Shown here: positions 62,401 to 64,000 of the stretch, one piece after another
How positions within the stretch are numbered: the stretch's first letter is position 1
Layout: each line of letters begins with the position of its first letter
DNA from: Paraburkholderia ultramafica
GTDB lineage: Bacteria > Pseudomonadota > Gammaproteobacteria > Burkholderiales > Burkholderiaceae
Assembly (NCBI RefSeq): GCF_902859915.1
Contig: NZ_CADIKK010000030.1
Coordinates: 1 to 64,000, forward strand
Reading direction: 5' to 3'
DNA: 64,000 bases
The notes under the pieces: generated by a model
What the model saw: only the letters and a program-made list of their open reading frames with translations
What the model was told of the DNA's origin: nothing
Databases searched by the model: none
Translations under genes and position numbers: made by a program

Positions 62401-62460
62401 GCAATGAGTGTCGCAATGAGTGGCGCAATGAGTGGCGCCGTGAGTGGCACATTGAGCGAC
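62401..62460. repeat. Five 12-base tandem units upstream of the alcohol dehydrogenase
   Basis: Units GCAATGAGTGTC, GCAATGAGTGGC (twice), GCCGTGAGTGGC and ACATTGAGCGAC stand head to tail. They occupy part of the 196-base leader between the NUDIX stop and the dehydrogenase start. In one frame on the minus strand they would encode RHSL repeats, but no ribosome site precedes them. Confidence 0.85.
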
Positions 62461-62558
62461 GCGTCGATTGCCGCTCGCGGGTCCGCTTTCCGTCGCGCTC
62501 GCTGCGTGATTTGCTACGTGGTTTTTTGCGTGGTCTGATGCGTAGGTAGTTGCGTCGC

Positions 62559-63089
62559 TTATTGCCCCGGCCTGTCGACGAATTCGAACGGCAAGCCGCG
62601 CCGCCGCATCCATTCGCCAAGCGCCTGACCGGTGCCCGCGCGCCACGGCCGCAATCTCGCCGGTTCGACCAGCCGGTATTCGAGCAACTCGGGCGACAGC
62701 GCGATGGTTCCGTACGCCTTCACGTGGTACGCGATGATCAGTTCGTTCTTGCGGATGAATTCATACACGCCGATCAACTCGACCGTCTCCGTGTGCAGCG
62801 AGGTCTCTTCCAACACCTCACGGGCGATGCCCGCTTCCGGCGTCTCGCCGTTTTCGAGGAAGCCGGTGATCAGCGCGAACATGCCCTCGGTCCACGCGGC
62901 ATTGCGTGCCAGCAGAATCTTGCCCTCATACTCGACGATCGCCGCCACCACCGGCAGCGGATTGTTCCAGTGGACATAGCCGCACGCGGTATCGGGACAG
63001 CTCTGGCGGATGCGGCCGCCGTCATGCTCGGGATCGGCGCGCACGGTCAAAGGTGTGGCGCAGCGAGGACAAAATCGGTATTCGGTCAT
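62559..63089 (-). CDS. NUDIX hydrolase with zinc ribbon (NudC-like)
   Basis: The 176-residue protein has an N-terminal zinc-ribbon pattern (CPRC at 7-10 and CPDTAC at about 31-36) and a NUDIX domain from about 42. The NUDIX box is G-FLENGETPEAG-IAREVLEET, with the conserved REVLEE Glu residues intact (last position Thr in place of Gly). Similar short proteins, lacking the N-terminal domain of full NudC, act on NADH-like or other nucleoside diphosphates; the substrate is not known. ATG 63089 gives MTEYRFCPRC. Confidence 0.9.
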   Translation of the reverse strand: MTEYRFCPRCATPLTVRADPEHDGGRIRQSCPDTACGYVHWNNPLPVVAAIVEYEGKILLARNAAWTEGMFALITGFLENGETPEAGIAREVLEETSLHTETVELIGVYEFIRKNELIIAYHVKAYGTIALSPELLEYRLVEPARLRPWRAGTGQALGEWMRRRGLPFEFVDRPGQ

Positions 63090-63257
63090 GGCGTGGGGGG
63101 CGTCTCTTTTGTCTTGGGTCTGATTGTGTTTTGCGCGCTGTTTTGTGCGGGGCGGTGCGTGGGTTAAGGCTCAGTTTAGCGTGTGGTTCGTGAACAGTTC
63201 GCGGCGTGGTTCGGTCGCAAGGTTTGGTGCTCGGGTTGAATACTCAACGCGCTTCTT

Positions 63258-63327
63258 CCAGCCCACCTTTTCCAGCCCACCTTTTCCAGCCCACCTTTTC
63301 CAGCACACCTTTTCCAGCACGCAATTT
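63258..63327. repeat. 14-base tandem repeat (CCAGCCCACCTTTT), four copies and a partial
   Basis: Three exact CCAGCCCACCTTTT units start at 63258, 63272 and 63286; the fourth (63300) is CCAGCACACCTTTT and a fifth (63314) diverges after seven bases. They lie in the 489-base gap between two leftward genes, whose remaining sequence holds no supported gene. On the minus strand the unit reads AAAAGGTGGGCTGG, so each copy resembles a ribosome binding site, without a following start. Confidence 0.9.
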
Positions 63328-63578
63328 CGTGCATGCATTCAGCAACTCACCGCCTCACCGCCGTCTCACGCCGCGCACAGCGTCGAGCGCTTCGGGACAG
63401 ATGCCGGCATCGTTGTCGGACGCGAAATGCTGCATGGGTGGCGGCGCGCCCGGCGACAGGCGCGCGGTAATGACGGAAAGCGGTCATTTTAGTGCGCCTG
63501 CGGGTTATTTGTTTTCTGGTTGCGCGGGTTGGCAGCGACGGGCTCCTCAACAGGCCGTTAGTTGCAATCGCGCGACCG
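63328..63578. other. Gap between the 14-base repeat and the MFS gene
   Basis: About 250 bases without a supported coding frame. Two copies of CCGTTAGTTGCAA (about 63556 and 63577) stand near the end of the MFS gene, the second covering its stop. No terminator was recognised. Confidence 0.45.
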
Positions 63579-64000
63579 TTAGTTGCAACCGCAATCGGGC
63601 ATGCGGCTACGGCGATGGCCCCGGCCACGCGGCAGACGCGCCACCGCGATCAGACCCGCCGCGCCAAGCAGCAGCGCGCCCGCTGCGAGCCACAATGCCG
63701 GCGAGAATGATCCGGTGTGCTCGGCGATCGGCGCGGCGACCAACGGACCGACGATCTGGCCGACGCCATAGGCCGCGGTCGCATAGCCCATCAGACCAGC
63801 CGCTTCGTCTCCGTGCAGACGCCGCGCCTCGCGCATCGCAAACAGCGTGATTGCGGTGAACGGCAGCCCGATCAGGATGCTGCCGAGCGAGAAGCCGCCC
63901 GCCGTCGGCCAGACGATCCCGAGCGCGATGCCGCAGGCTTGCAGCGCATAGCAGCCGGCGAGCAGCGTGCGGTTATCCCAATGCCCCGGCAAACGCGCCG
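63579..64000 (-). CDS. MFS transporter, YbfB/YjiJ-like, C-terminal part (5' end outside window)
   Basis: The frame is open to the right edge of the window; about 140 C-terminal residues are seen, containing roughly four membrane segments (LLAGCYALQACGIALGIVWP, GFSLGSILIGLPFTAITLFA, AAYGVGQIVGPLVAAPIA, ALWLAAGALLLGAAGLIAV). The REARRL after the second segment and the AAGLMGYATAAYGVGQ stretch fit YbfB/YjiJ-type MFS proteins. The C-terminus is basic (RGRGHRRSRMPDCGCN). The substrate is unknown. The true start is outside the window. Confidence 0.8.
   Translation of the reverse strand, partial: ARLPGHWDNRTLLAGCYALQACGIALGIVWPTAGGFSLGSILIGLPFTAITLFAMREARRLHGDEAAGLMGYATAAYGVGQIVGPLVAAPIAEHTGSFSPALWLAAGALLLGAAGLIAVARLPRGRGHRRSRMPDCGCN

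Noticed and set aside
62363..62620. Arg/Ser-rich N-terminal extension of the alcohol dehydrogenase
   Set aside because: It arises from the 12-base repeat and overlaps the end of the NUDIX gene; a good ribosome site supports the start at 62,362.

Overview
The window is about 64 kb of GC-rich proteobacterial chromosome. Gene content and protein sequences (aroC, uvrD, valS, galU, a NodT/FUSC/HlyD efflux set, an iol cluster with a single-domain ABC ATPase, Fsr-type MFS) point to Burkholderia sensu lato, most likely a Paraburkholderia. No rRNA, tRNA, CRISPR array or intact insertion sequence was seen.

Layout. 1-5.9 kb: end of ETF-ubiquinone oxidoreductase, a TPR/glycosyltransferase-like protein, chorismate synthase, an LplT-PlsC fusion and a CBS-domain protein. 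6.1-15.5 kb: a homoserine sulfhydrylase overlapping an alpha/beta hydrolase, a Mpo1-like membrane protein, a YihY/BrkB membrane protein, the wrbA/DUF2069/FAD-oxidoreductase/phosphoesterase run, a perfect 31-copy heptanucleotide array, an SRAP (YedK/HMCES) protein and a 52-residue membrane protein. 15.7-21.9 kb: a LysR regulator divergent from a four-gene aromatic-acid-type efflux operon (outer membrane lipoprotein, FUSC pump, DUF1656 peptide, HlyD adaptor). 22-30.9 kb: a chemotaxis receptor with a flagellar-type promoter, an Fsr-like MFS pump, prpE, a nucleosidase and uvrD.

30.9-40.1 kb is an accessory stretch between uvrD and valS: a hairpin repeat element, about 1 kb of gene-free sequence, a secreted-type esterase, and the remains of a type VI secretion cluster (tssJ, tssG, the 3' part of tssF facing left; the 3' part of hcp, tssH/clpV, tssE facing right). 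The tssF and hcp fragments are joined at one sharp point (about 36,092-36,100) in opposite orientation, as expected from an inversion or similar rearrangement; tssA, B, C, K, L, M and vgrG are absent. A fragment of a PhnB-like VOC protein lies just before valS.

40.2-44.4 kb is housekeeping (valS, galU, a TusA-like protein). 44.5-56.8 kb is a myo-inositol catabolic locus: a leftward rpiR/iolG/second Gfo-Idh operon and a rightward ABC transporter plus iolC(DUF2090)-iolD-iolE-iolB operon, with a GGAA-N6-TTCC palindrome between them that matches the site proposed for rhizobial IolR. iolA is not in the window. 57-64 kb, all leftward: a Liv-type ABC transporter without a binding protein, whose LivF has arginine in place of the Walker A lysine, a thioesterase, an iron-type alcohol dehydrogenase, a NUDIX hydrolase, two short tandem-repeat arrays and the end of an MFS gene that runs off the window.
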